Positions 16,844 to 24,625 of a DNA stretch of 25,119 bases are shown one piece after another. Positions within the stretch are counted from its first letter, which is position 1. Every line of letters begins with the position of its first letter. The notes below the pieces were generated by a model, which worked only from the letters and a program-made list of their open reading frames with translations, searched no databases and was not told the origin of the DNA. Both the position numbers and the translations under genes were made by a program. This DNA is from Flavobacteriales bacterium (lineage in GTDB: Bacteria > Bacteroidota > Bacteroidia > Flavobacteriales > BACL11), in the NCBI GenBank assembly GCA_002710495.1, contig PAKE01000020.1, positions 16,224 to 41,342 of the forward strand, given 5' to 3'.

Positions 16844-17968
16844 ATGGCAAAAAGAGACTATTACGAAATATTAGGAGTCAGCAAGAATGCTGATGATAAG
16901 GAGATAAAAAAAGCATACCGTAAACTTGCAATTAAATATCATCCGGACAAAAACCCTGACAACAAACAATCAGAAGAAAAATTTAAAGAAGCTGCAGAAG
17001 CTTATGATATCCTTTCAACTCCAGAAAAGAAACAAAGATACGACCAGTTTGGCCATGCCGGAATGGGTGGAGGATCTGGTAGAGGAGGTTTCCATGGAGG
17101 AGGAATGAATATGGAAGATATCTTCTCTCAATTCGGAGATATTTTCGGGGGGGGAGGAGGAGGTTTTAGTGGATTTGGAGGTGGACAAAGAAGGAGGGTA
17201 ACGAAAGGAACAAACTTAAGAATCCGATTAACTTTAACTTTAAGAGAAGTTGTAGAAGGGGTTGATAAGAAGATAAAAGTACGAAAGTTAGTAGTATCAG
17301 AAGGAGTGACTTACAAGACTTGTGGAGCTTGTAATGGTTCAGGTCAAGTTACTCGTATAAGTAACACTATCTTAGGACAAATGCAAACTTCATCACCATG
17401 TCCTAATTGTAGTGGAAATGGACAAAGTATCGATAAAAAACCATCTGCTGCAGACCAGAATGGAATGATACAAAAAGAGGAGACTGTTGAAATTTCTATT
17501 CCTGCAGGTGTAGAAGATGGAATGCAACTAAAAGTTAGTGGGAAAGGAAATGCTGCCCCATCAGGAGGAGTAAATGGAGATATATTAGTAGTTATCTCAG
17601 TAGAAGATCATCCTGACTTGATAAGAGATAACTCAAATAATCTACATTATGATAAATACATCAGTTTCTCCCAGGCAGCTTTAGGAACTTCTGTAGAAAT
17701 ACCAACAGTTAGTGGAAAAGTAAAAATAAAATTAGATTCAGGAACACAAAGTGGAAAAACTCTCCGATTAAAAGGAAAAGGAGTACCTTCTGTTGAAGGG
17801 TATAGAACCGGAGATTTACTAGTTCATATTAATGTATGGACCCCTCAAAAATTGAGTAAAGAAGAAAAAAAGTTTTTAGAAAATTGTGACAAATCTGATA
17901 ATTTTACTCCAAAACCTACTAATAAAGACAAATCTTTCTTCGATAAAGTGAAAGAAATGTTTGGCTAA
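16844..17968 (+). CDS. dnaJ: DnaJ (Hsp40) with a single zinc centre
   Basis: 374 aa DnaK co-chaperone. J domain 1-70 with HPD at 33-35; Gly/Phe linker about 74-115; cysteine-rich region 148-215; then the two C-terminal client-binding beta domains ([20 protein letters not shown]...) and a short tail. Canonical type-I DnaJ has four CxxCxGxG repeats: repeats 1 and 4 form zinc centre I, 2 and 3 form centre II. Here only CGACNGSG (Cys160, Cys163) and CPNCSGNG (Cys186, Cys189) remain, placed as repeats 2 and 3. The repeat-1 position reads VVSEGVTYK and the repeat-4 position reads [12 protein letters not shown]. The rest is intact, so this is a clean loss of centre I, not a broken gene. The G/F linker contains an uninterrupted run of eight G (17147-17154). 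Confidence 0.97.
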   Translation: MAKRDYYEILGVSKNADDKEIKKAYRKLAIKYHPDKNPDNKQSEEKFKEAAEAYDILSTPEKKQRYDQFGHAGMGGGSGRGGFHGGGMNMEDIFSQFGDIFGGGGGGFSGFGGGQRRRVTKGTNLRIRLTLTLREVVEGVDKKIKVRKLVVSEGVTYKTCGACNGSGQVTRISNTILGQMQTSSPCPNCSGNGQSIDKKPSAADQNGMIQKEETVEISIPAGVEDGMQLKVSGKGNAAPSGGVNGDILVVISVEDHPDLIRDNSNNLHYDKYISFSQAALGTSVEIPTVSGKVKIKLDSGTQSGKTLRLKGKGVPSVEGYRTGDLLVHINVWTPQKLSKEEKKFLENCDKSDNFTPKPTNKDKSFFDKVKEMFG

Positions 17969-17969
17969 C

Positions 17970-18863
17970 ATGCAAGAAAATATCTTAATAGCAAGAAATA
18001 TAGTTAAACAATATGAAAATCATCTTGCGTTAAATGATGTTAGTTTAGAAATTCCTAAAGGTAGTATTTATGGTTTACTTGGTCCGAATGGGGCAGGAAA
18101 AACAACTTTGATGAAAATCATAAATCAAATAACAGCTCCTGATTCTGGTGAGATTATCTTTAATAATGAGAAATTAGTCCGGAAACACATATCTCAAATT
18201 GGATATTTACCTGAAGAAAGGGGATTATATCGAAAGATGAAAGTAGGAGAACAATCTTTGTACTTAGCTCAGTTAAAAGGAATGAGTAAAAAAGAAGCTA
18301 CTTTAAAACTAAAAACTTGGTTTGAAAAACTAGATATTCTTCAGTGGTGGGATAAAAAAGTAGAAGAACTGTCGAAAGGAATGGCTCAAAAAGTACAATT
18401 TGCTATTACCGTAATTCACAATCCTGATTTACTAATATTTGATGAACCTTTTTCAGGCTTTGATCCTGTAAACACTTCCATAATAAGAAGGGAAATTTTA
18501 GAATTAAAAGAAAAAGGCACTTCCATTATTTTCTCTACACACCGAATGGAGTCGGTAGAAGAAATTTGTGATGAAATAACTTTAATTGATAATGGCATCT
18601 CCATTCTACACGGAAAAATTAATATCATTAAAGATCAGTTTCGGAATAATACTTTTCAAATAGAGGTAAACTCAAATAATCTGAAATTAGATGGATTTGA
18701 AATAATACATCAGGATGAGAATAATTTTACTGTAAAAGTTCCTTCTGAAAGAAACTCCAAAGAATTAATAACAGAGATACTCAAAACTTCTGAGATTATT
18801 TCCTTTAACGAAAAAATTCCTTCCATGGAAGAAATTTTTATAAAAACGGTAAGTAATGGATAA
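17970..18863 (+). CDS. ABC transporter ATP-binding subunit (NatA/DUF4162 type)
   Basis: 297 aa from the ATG at 17970, one base after the dnaJ stop; an in-frame TTG at 17961 would overlap dnaJ. Walker A GPNGAGKT (38-45), signature LSKGMAQ (134-140, a Lys/Met variant of LSGGQ), Walker B LLIFDEP (154-160), D-loop region SGFDP, and His191 of the H-loop (STHRM). The C-terminal about 70 residues (…FTVKVPSE…PSMEEIFIKTV) look like the DUF4162 domain found on exporter ATPases of the NatA/CcmA-like group. It works with the permease encoded next, with an 8-base overlap. The substrate is unknown; sodium, peptide or drug export are the family options. Tight coupling to dnaJ suggests joint expression with the chaperones. 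Confidence 0.94.
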   Translation: MQENILIARNIVKQYENHLALNDVSLEIPKGSIYGLLGPNGAGKTTLMKIINQITAPDSGEIIFNNEKLVRKHISQIGYLPEERGLYRKMKVGEQSLYLAQLKGMSKKEATLKLKTWFEKLDILQWWDKKVEELSKGMAQKVQFAITVIHNPDLLIFDEPFSGFDPVNTSIIRREILELKEKGTSIIFSTHRMESVEEICDEITLIDNGISILHGKINIIKDQFRNNTFQIEVNSNNLKLDGFEIIHQDENNFTVKVPSERNSKELITEILKTSEIISFNEKIPSMEEIFIKTVSNG

Positions 18864-20115
18864 AATCTGGATTATTATAAAGAGAGAATACTCTGTAAGA
18901 GTTCGTGAAAAGTCATTCATTATTATGACTCTAATTACTCCTATACTACTAGGTTTATTAATATTTGCTCCTGCTTATTTAAGCTCTGTAAGCTCTGAAT
19001 TGGAGGAGTCAGAACAAAAAAACATAGCTATTGTAGAAAATGATGATTTCTACTTTAGCAAACTTATTAAATCGGATCAATTTCGATTTATAAAAATACC
19101 AGAATCTGAAGTAGATAATATAAAAAATAATTTCTCGGAATCTGGATACTTTTCAATAGTAGATTTTACTTCCGAAGAAAATATAATTAATTTTATTTCA
19201 GATAAGCATCTAAATAAAAACATAATTTCCGAAATCCAACAATACATCAGACAAATAAAACGTGAACAAAATTATAAAGATGAAGGATTTGATGTTTCTG
19301 AGATATCAAATCTAGAACCACACCTCCAATTTAATAATACTATTATTACTGAAGATGGTAATGAACAAGGAGCGAACCAAGATATGAGAACTGCTCTTGC
19401 TTTTATTTTTGGGTTTCTGATTTACATCTTTATTTTCATGTACGGTAGCATGGTTATGAGGGGTGTAATTGAAGAAAAAACAAACCGCATTGTAGAAGTT
19501 ATTATTTCTTCTGTAAAGCCATTTCAGTTATTAATAGGTAAAATTATTGGAGTAGCATTAGTTGGTTTTACTCAATTTGTTTTATGGGTATTACTTAGTG
19601 TTTTGGTAGCAAACATTGCAGGGAATACATTGCTATCTGATAATCCAGTAGGGGTTTTTGACTCTATTTCCTCTTTATTATTAGGGATTAACTTAAATGT
19701 GCTGATTTTATACTTTATATTCTACTTTATAGGCGGTTATTTACTGTATAGTTCGTTTTTTGCGTGTATCGGAGCTGCGGTAGATAATGAGACGGATACA
19801 CATCAGATGGTTCTTCCTATTACTATACCCTTAATACTATCTATAGCTATGATAGAAGCAATAATAAATAACCCAGATGGTACACTTGCCTTCTGGATGT
19901 CTATCTTCCCTTTAAGTTCTCCTATTATTATGATGGTCCGGCTACCTTTTGGAGGGGTTGAGAGCTGGGAAATACTACTTTCTACTACTGTATTATTGAT
20001 TTCCTTTTTGCTAACTACCTGGGTTTCTTCCAGAATTTATAGAATAGGAATACTCATGTACGGTAAAAAAGCCACTTTCAGAGAGCTATATAAATGGATA
20101 AAATTTAAAGGATAG
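18856..20115 (+). CDS. ABC-2 type permease (NatB-like)
   Basis: 419 aa inner-membrane subunit. The opening KREYSVRVREKSFIIMTLITPILLGLLIF is the typical ABC-2 first helix (about 8-40). A soluble extracytoplasmic region of about 135 residues follows (45-175), then a cluster of five or so membrane segments starting at ALAFIFGFLIYIFIFMYGSMVMRGVIEEKTNRIVEVI, a hallmark of NatB/ABC2_membrane_3 permeases. It ends with a short basic cytoplasmic tail. It partners the ATPase encoded immediately upstream, and the start overlaps that gene's stop. No third component is visible. It is the last gene of the grpE-dnaJ run; a 223-base gap follows. Confidence 0.92.
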   Translation: MDKIWIIIKREYSVRVREKSFIIMTLITPILLGLLIFAPAYLSSVSSELEESEQKNIAIVENDDFYFSKLIKSDQFRFIKIPESEVDNIKNNFSESGYFSIVDFTSEENIINFISDKHLNKNIISEIQQYIRQIKREQNYKDEGFDVSEISNLEPHLQFNNTIITEDGNEQGANQDMRTALAFIFGFLIYIFIFMYGSMVMRGVIEEKTNRIVEVIISSVKPFQLLIGKIIGVALVGFTQFVLWVLLSVLVANIAGNTLLSDNPVGVFDSISSLLLGINLNVLILYFIFYFIGGYLLYSSFFACIGAAVDNETDTHQMVLPITIPLILSIAMIEAIINNPDGTLAFWMSIFPLSSPIIMMVRLPFGGVESWEILLSTTVLLISFLLTTWVSSRIYRIGILMYGKKATFRELYKWIKFKG

Positions 20116-20266
20116 TCCATTTTTTCATGATTTTCCACTCTTTTTGGTACTAATAACTCTTAATTACCTTAAATTAAATAACATTATATTTTAATGTATA
20201 TTACTGTATTACAGATACGTAAGGTGCTTACAAACATATTTTTGTTAAAAAACATAGAGTTTTGCT
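20116..20266. other. Gene-free stretch with small inverted repeats upstream of the acidic porin-like gene
   Basis: Together with the promoter and leader this is the longest gap in the window (223 bases). No strong terminator follows the permease. Small dyads are ACATTA-tattt-TAATGT (20181-20197), CTGTA-t-TACAG (20204-20214) and GTAAG-gtg-CTTAC (20219-20231). TTTTTGTTAAaAAA (from 20239) matches an element before the next outer-membrane gene at the same distance from its -7 box. No small reading frame looks real. Confidence 0.4.
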
Positions 20267-20297
20267 TTTGCCATAAGTTTGGATATACTTACATTTG
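20267..20297 (+). promoter_or_regulatory. Strong Bacteroidota-type promoter of the acidic porin-like gene
   Basis: TTTG (20267-20270), a 19-base spacer, then TACATTTG (20290-20297): a full match to TTTG-N19-TAnnTTTG, the best in this window. Initiation is expected near 20304, giving a leader of about 35 bases that is almost only A and T. This suits a highly expressed gene translated without a Shine-Dalgarno site. Confidence 0.75.
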
Positions 20298-20338
20298 CCG
20301 AGTATTAACAAAAAATATAATAAACAAAAATTAAAATT

Positions 20339-21295
20339 ATGAAAAAAAATTTACGTAACTTATTAGTTCTTTCTTTAGGACTAATTACAACAATCGCCTC
20401 AGCTCAATGGAGTGCTGAATCAAGAACTAGAGTTGACAATCCTGAATCAGGCGAAAGAATGGCAGATCAAAGAATTACTGTTAGTGCTGACTGGGGTGCT
20501 GTACATGTTTCAACTGATTACTCATTAAACATGCAAACTGGTGCAAATGCAGATGTAGAAGCTACTATTTACGAAGCATATGTAACTACTGACCTAATGG
20601 GTTTTGCTACATTAACTGCAGGTAAGCAAGACTTAAGTTTTGGTTCTGGTGCTTTAATCTCTTCAAATGATTGGGGAATGGCAAGGTACACTAATACAGG
20701 TGGTGACTTAGCTTTAGAATTAGGTGGATTTAACATAAATGTAGGTACATTAGATGGAGTTAGTCAATCAAATAACTACATGAATCTAGGTGGTAGTTTT
20801 GCTGGAGCTGATGTTAATATTTTAATGATAAACCAAGGAGATGAGTCTGCACATGGTTATGACTTATCATATTCTATGGGTGACTTCTCATTAGCAGTAA
20901 GTATGAACGAAGATATGAACGAAGCTACTTATAACAGTTACACAGTTTCTTACAACGTAATGGATAACTTAACAGCTTCTGTATCTCAAACTTCTAACGA
21001 AGGAGGATTTACAATGGAAAACACTGCTTTAAGTGGTGGATGGGCTAATGGTAACATTGGTTATTTAACTGATGGTGATGAGGATAGAGCTTTAAGTCTC
21101 TCATACAATCTTGGAGATATCTCATTAGGTTATACTATGCACAACATAGATAACGAAGCAGCTGGAACTGAAACTGATGCTAGCTCAATGACTTTAGGTT
21201 ACCAATTAAATGACAACGCTCATGTTGGTCTTGCAAGATTTGCTGAAGGAGATGATCTTGAATTAACTTGGATTACACTTTCTATAGGATTGTAA
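20339..21295 (+). CDS. Acidic outer-membrane beta-barrel/porin-like protein
   Basis: 318 aa. Signal peptide MKKNLRNLLVLSLGLITTIASAQ, then a mature chain made of alternating short beta strands (ITVSADWGAVHVSTDYSL, ALELGGFNINVGTL, SLSYNLGDISLGYTM) and Gly/Asn turns, ending in ITLSIGL. This looks like a small outer-membrane barrel resembling porins. The mature part has about 41 Asp/Glu against 8 Lys/Arg (only one Lys) and no Cys. That is strikingly acidic for an AT-rich genome that otherwise uses Lys heavily. Full consensus promoter, A-rich leader and a strong terminator mark it as an abundant single-gene transcript. I do not recognise a named family; the transported substrate is unknown. Confidence 0.8.
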   Translation: MKKNLRNLLVLSLGLITTIASAQWSAESRTRVDNPESGERMADQRITVSADWGAVHVSTDYSLNMQTGANADVEATIYEAYVTTDLMGFATLTAGKQDLSFGSGALISSNDWGMARYTNTGGDLALELGGFNINVGTLDGVSQSNNYMNLGGSFAGADVNILMINQGDESAHGYDLSYSMGDFSLAVSMNEDMNEATYNSYTVSYNVMDNLTASVSQTSNEGGFTMENTALSGGWANGNIGYLTDGDEDRALSLSYNLGDISLGYTMHNIDNEAAGTETDASSMTLGYQLNDNAHVGLARFAEGDDLELTWITLSIGL

Positions 21296-21318
21296 TCATT
21301 CAATAATAAATTAAAAGA

Positions 21319-21350
21319 GAGAGGACTCAATTGAGTCCTCTTTTTTTTTA
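21319..21350 (+). terminator. Strong intrinsic terminator
   Basis: GAGGACTCAA (21321-21330) and TTGAGTCCTC (21331-21340) form a perfect 20-base inverted repeat followed by nine T. It lies 24 bases after the stop of the acidic porin-like gene and should end that transcript. Confidence 0.9.
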
Positions 21351-21362
21351 GTATAAACAGTG

Positions 21363-21420
21363 TTTTGTTAACAAAAGTGCTTATAAAATAGAAAGAATGG
21401 GGAAAATCCTTATATATTTG
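21363..21420 (+). promoter_or_regulatory. Promoter region of the small acidic outer-membrane protein, with 14-base palindrome
   Basis: TATATTTG (21413-21420) is a perfect -7 element, 32 bases before the ATG. No TTTG is found at the -33 position. Further up, TTTTGTTAACAAAA (21363-21376) is a perfect palindrome. Its GTTAA lies 46 bases before the -7 box, exactly as in the preceding outer-membrane gene, where TTTTGTTAAAAAA is found. This may be an activator site or an UP-like element. Confidence 0.5.
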
Positions 21421-21452
21421 CACCAATTATTAATCATTAAAAATTTAAACAA

Positions 21453-21878
21453 ATGAAAAAATTATTATTAACAGCAGTGGTAGCTTTATCTACATTAGCA
21501 GCTTCTGCACAATTTATGGTTGTTACAACTTATGATAGTGAGCAAGAAGAAACTATGGACCAGATAACAGCTAATATGGGAGTTGGTTTTATGGTAAGTG
21601 ATAATATCACTTTAGGAGGAGTTAGAGCACTTGATGATGCAGGAGAAGATTCTTATGAAATATTTGTAAGATACAACCTAGCAATGATGGATGGAGCATA
21701 TGCAATGATTCAAATGCCTACTGAAGATATGAGTGATAATATGAAAGTAGGCTTAGGAATGTCATTTGCAGTTTGGAATTCTCTATACTTAGAGCCTAAC
21801 TACACCATGCCTGTAAGTGAGGATGGTAATGGTGATAGAGAAGGTGAGTTCAACATTGGTATTGGATACCGATTCTAA
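21453..21878 (+). CDS. Small acidic, Met-rich outer-membrane-type beta-barrel protein
   Basis: 141 aa. Signal peptide MKKLLLTAVVALSTLAASAQ; the mature 121 residues read as amphipathic beta strands (NMGVGFMVSDNITLGGV, SYEIFVRYNLAMM, MKVGLGMSFAVW, SLYLEPNYTM) and end EFNIGIGYRF. A terminal Phe is typical of outer-membrane barrels recognised by the BAM complex. About 21 acidic versus 5 basic residues, one Lys, and 12 Met in the mature part. An eight-strand barrel would fit the length. It has its own promoter and a bidirectional terminator. Style and control resemble the larger acidic protein just upstream, so the two may be functionally paired (inference). No named family recognised. Confidence 0.78.
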   Translation: MKKLLLTAVVALSTLAASAQFMVVTTYDSEQEETMDQITANMGVGFMVSDNITLGGVRALDDAGEDSYEIFVRYNLAMMDGAYAMIQMPTEDMSDNMKVGLGMSFAVWNSLYLEPNYTMPVSEDGNGDREGEFNIGIGYRF

Positions 21879-21893
21879 TAGAACATATATAAT

Positions 21894-21926
21894 AAAAAAA
21901 ACCACCTCAAAAGGGTGGTTTTTTTA
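21894..21926. terminator. Bidirectional intrinsic terminator between convergent genes
   Basis: An A-run, ACCACC, a short TCAAAAGG loop region, GGTGGT and a T-run form a hairpin with A tract on one side and T tract on the other. It can stop the small outer-membrane gene (+) and alaS (-), whose stop codon begins at its edge (21927-21929). Confidence 0.85.
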
Positions 21927-24527
21927 TTACCTAAGAATTTCTTTTAATTTATTAAGAGATTTATCTATTCCACTAGGATCAGAACCACCAGCAGTTGCAA
22001 AGAATGATTGTCCTCCTCCACTACCCTTTATCTCAGTAGAAAGATCTTTGATTAAAGTAGAGGCATCCATGTTTTTATCTTGAATAAGGTCGTCTGTAAT
22101 CATTAAAGTAAGAATTACCTTATTATCACTCTCTGAAGCAAGTAAGATCACTAAATTATTCTCAGACTTCCTTAAATTAAAGGATAAGGACTTCATTCCT
22201 TCAGAATCCAAGTCTACTTTCTCAGTAACAACCCCTATCCCACTTATTTCTTCTCTTTTTAGTAGAATATCCTTCTGCAGAATAACTAATTCCTTAGATT
22301 TATATTTCTCTAGCTTCTTAGAAAGAGATTTATTTTCCTGTATTAAATCTTTTATCCCTTGTATGGGGTCTATATTCTTGATTAAAGACTTTATCGTATT
22401 TAATGTGTTTTCCATCTCTTTAGTATGTTTTTTATGTTTATCTCCTGTAATTGCCTCTATTCTACGAATTCCTGCCGATATAGACCCTTCTGATACTATC
22501 TTAAAAGCATCAATCTCTTCAGTTGAACTTACATGAGTTCCTCCACAAAGCTCTAAAGAGTCCTCAAATTTAATTACTCTTACCGCATCAGCATACTTCT
22601 CTCCAAATAACATCATTGCTCCCATCTTCTTAGCCTCAGAGATAGGTATATTTTTATACTCTTCCAAAGATATGTTTTTTGAAATCATTCCATTTACTTT
22701 CCTTTCAATATTTCTTATTTCATCGTCTGATAGTTTAGAAAAATGTGTGAAATCAAACCTTAAGTGATCTGGAGAGACTAGAGATCCTTTTTGTTCTACA
22801 TGATTACCTAACTCCTCTCTTAATACATGGTGTAATAAATGTGTTGCAGAATGATTTCTAGAAGAAGAATTTCTATGCTCAGAGTCTACTCTTGCAATAA
22901 AATCATTACTTATATTTTTGGGTAACTCTTCTGAAATATGAATAATCAGATTATTCTCCTTTTTTGTATCTATAATTTGTATTTTTTCTGAAGAATTTGA
23001 GATCTGACCAATATCCCCTATTTGACCTCCTCCTTCAGGGTAAAAAGGAGTCAAGTTAAATACTAGATGATATAAATCTTTATCCTGTATAGTTACTTTT
23101 CTGTATTTAGCTATCTTTACTTCACATTCTAATCTGCTATACCCTACAAATTCTTCGACATCGTCTTCAAAAAGCATTTCCCATTCTCCTGCAACTATTT
23201 TTGTTGCTTTTCTAGATCTATTCTTCTGCTTTTCCATCTCTTGATTAAACACGTCAATATCCAGATCTAAGCTGTTTTCTGACAATATAAGAGAAGTTAA
23301 ATCTAGTGGAAAACCATAAGTATCGTATAGTTCGAATACAAGTTCTCCAGAAACGACTTTTTTGGTATTCTTCATGATAGCGTCTAACCTTTTCAATCCT
23401 TCTGAAAGAGTTCTTAAAAAAGAGTTTTCTTCCTCCTTAATTACTCTTTCTATCTGTTTTTGCTGTGCACTTAACTCTGGGAATGATTGCCCCATCTGAT
23501 TGCACAAAACATCAACAAGATTATACATAAATGCCTGTTTCAAATCTAAGAAAGTGTAAGCGTATCTAACTGATCTCCTAAGAATTCTTCTGATAACATA
23601 TCCCGCTTTTACATTTGAAGGCAATTGCCCGTCAGCAATAGAAAATGAAATAGCTCTGATATGATCAGCAATAACTCTCATTGCAATATCTATCTGTTCA
23701 TCATCTCCATATTTCAAATTACTTAATTTCTCAATTTCTGAAATAATTGGAGTAAATACATCAGTATCATAATTTGATCTTACATTTTGCATAATCATAC
23801 ACAAACGTTCAAAACCCATACCGGTATCTACATGCTTATTTGGTAAAAACTCAAGAGACAAGTCTGATTTTCTGTTATATTGCATAAATACCAGATTCCA
23901 AATCTCAATAACCTGTGGGTCGTCTTTATTTACTAATAACGCTCCATTTATTTGTTCTCTTTCCTTATCATTCCTATTGTCATAATGAATTTCGGAACAC
24001 GGACCACATGGACCAATCTCTCCCATTTCCCAAAAATTATCTCTTTTATCACCATTCAAGATTCTATCTTCCTGAAGATGTTTTTCCCAACAATTAAAGG
24101 ATTCCATATCTTTCTCTAACTTATCCCCATCATCTCCCTCAAAAACAGTCACATACAGCCTGTCTTTATCCAACTTACAAACTTCTGTCAGAAATTCCCA
24201 AGCCCAATCAATTGATTGCGCTTTAAAATAGTCTCCAAACGACCAATTTCCTAACATCTCAAACATAGTATGATGATAAGTGTCATGTCCTACTGCTTCC
24301 AAATCATTGTGTTTACCTGAAACTCTTAAACATTTTTGGGAATTCGCAACTTTTGAGTCTTTAATATCAGAATTTCCTAAAAATAAATCCTTAAACTGAT
24401 TCATACCTGCATTAGTAAACATAAGAGTCGGGTCATCTTTTATCACCATTGGAGCAGATAATACAATTTTATGTTTTTTATTCTTAAAAAACTTAATAAA
24501 ACTTTGTCTTATTTCAGTAGATTTCAT
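21927..24527 (-). CDS. alaS: Alanyl-tRNA synthetase
   Basis: 866 aa cytoplasmic class-II enzyme that charges tRNA-Ala; usual bacterial length is about 870-880. The start MKSTEIRQSFIKFFKNKKH is the conserved N-terminus, followed by DPTLMFTNAGMNQFKDLFLG, HHTMFEMLGNWSFGDYFK, and WEMGEIGPCGPCSEIHYD of the aminoacylation core. The editing domain holds HSATH (His559 and His563) and CGGTH (Cys661 and His665), the zinc-binding residues that clear Ser- and Gly-tRNA-Ala. The C-terminal oligomerisation domain closes with GGGQSFFATAGG. AAGGA lies 10-14 bases before the ATG, one of the few Shine-Dalgarno-like sites in the window. It is divergent from an M23-type peptidase gene, a common Flavobacteriales arrangement as I recall it. 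Confidence 0.98.
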   Translation of the reverse strand: MKSTEIRQSFIKFFKNKKHKIVLSAPMVIKDDPTLMFTNAGMNQFKDLFLGNSDIKDSKVANSQKCLRVSGKHNDLEAVGHDTYHHTMFEMLGNWSFGDYFKAQSIDWAWEFLTEVCKLDKDRLYVTVFEGDDGDKLEKDMESFNCWEKHLQEDRILNGDKRDNFWEMGEIGPCGPCSEIHYDNRNDKEREQINGALLVNKDDPQVIEIWNLVFMQYNRKSDLSLEFLPNKHVDTGMGFERLCMIMQNVRSNYDTDVFTPIISEIEKLSNLKYGDDEQIDIAMRVIADHIRAISFSIADGQLPSNVKAGYVIRRILRRSVRYAYTFLDLKQAFMYNLVDVLCNQMGQSFPELSAQQKQIERVIKEEENSFLRTLSEGLKRLDAIMKNTKKVVSGELVFELYDTYGFPLDLTSLILSENSLDLDIDVFNQEMEKQKNRSRKATKIVAGEWEMLFEDDVEEFVGYSRLECEVKIAKYRKVTIQDKDLYHLVFNLTPFYPEGGGQIGDIGQISNSSEKIQIIDTKKENNLIIHISEELPKNISNDFIARVDSEHRNSSSRNHSATHLLHHVLREELGNHVEQKGSLVSPDHLRFDFTHFSKLSDDEIRNIERKVNGMISKNISLEEYKNIPISEAKKMGAMMLFGEKYADAVRVIKFEDSLELCGGTHVSSTEEIDAFKIVSEGSISAGIRRIEAITGDKHKKHTKEMENTLNTIKSLIKNIDPIQGIKDLIQENKSLSKKLEKYKSKELVILQKDILLKREEISGIGVVTEKVDLDSEGMKSLSFNLRKSENNLVILLASESDNKVILTLMITDDLIQDKNMDASTLIKDLSTEIKGSGGGQSFFATAGGSDPSGIDKSLNKLKEILR

Positions 24528-24600
24528 TTTTAATAATCCTTTTCACATAATGTTGTTTAGAAATCAAAATAGTAAAAAAGTGTAATTTACTATATTTTAA

Positions 24601-24608
24601 TAACTTTG
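24601..24608 (+). promoter_or_regulatory. -7 element of the M23-type peptidase gene
   Basis: TAACTTTG is a perfect TAnnTTTG ending 17 bases before the ATG at 24626. It lies in the 98-base divergent gap with alaS. I could not find an equally good element for alaS on the other strand; the nearest, in TACTATTTTG, has the TA one base too close. Confidence 0.5.
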
Positions 24609-24625
24609 CACAACTTTTAATTATT

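Noticed and set aside
21817..22083. 88-codon plus-strand frame across the end of the small outer-membrane gene and alaS
   Set aside because: It crosses a strong terminator and is mostly antisense to the alaS 3' end.
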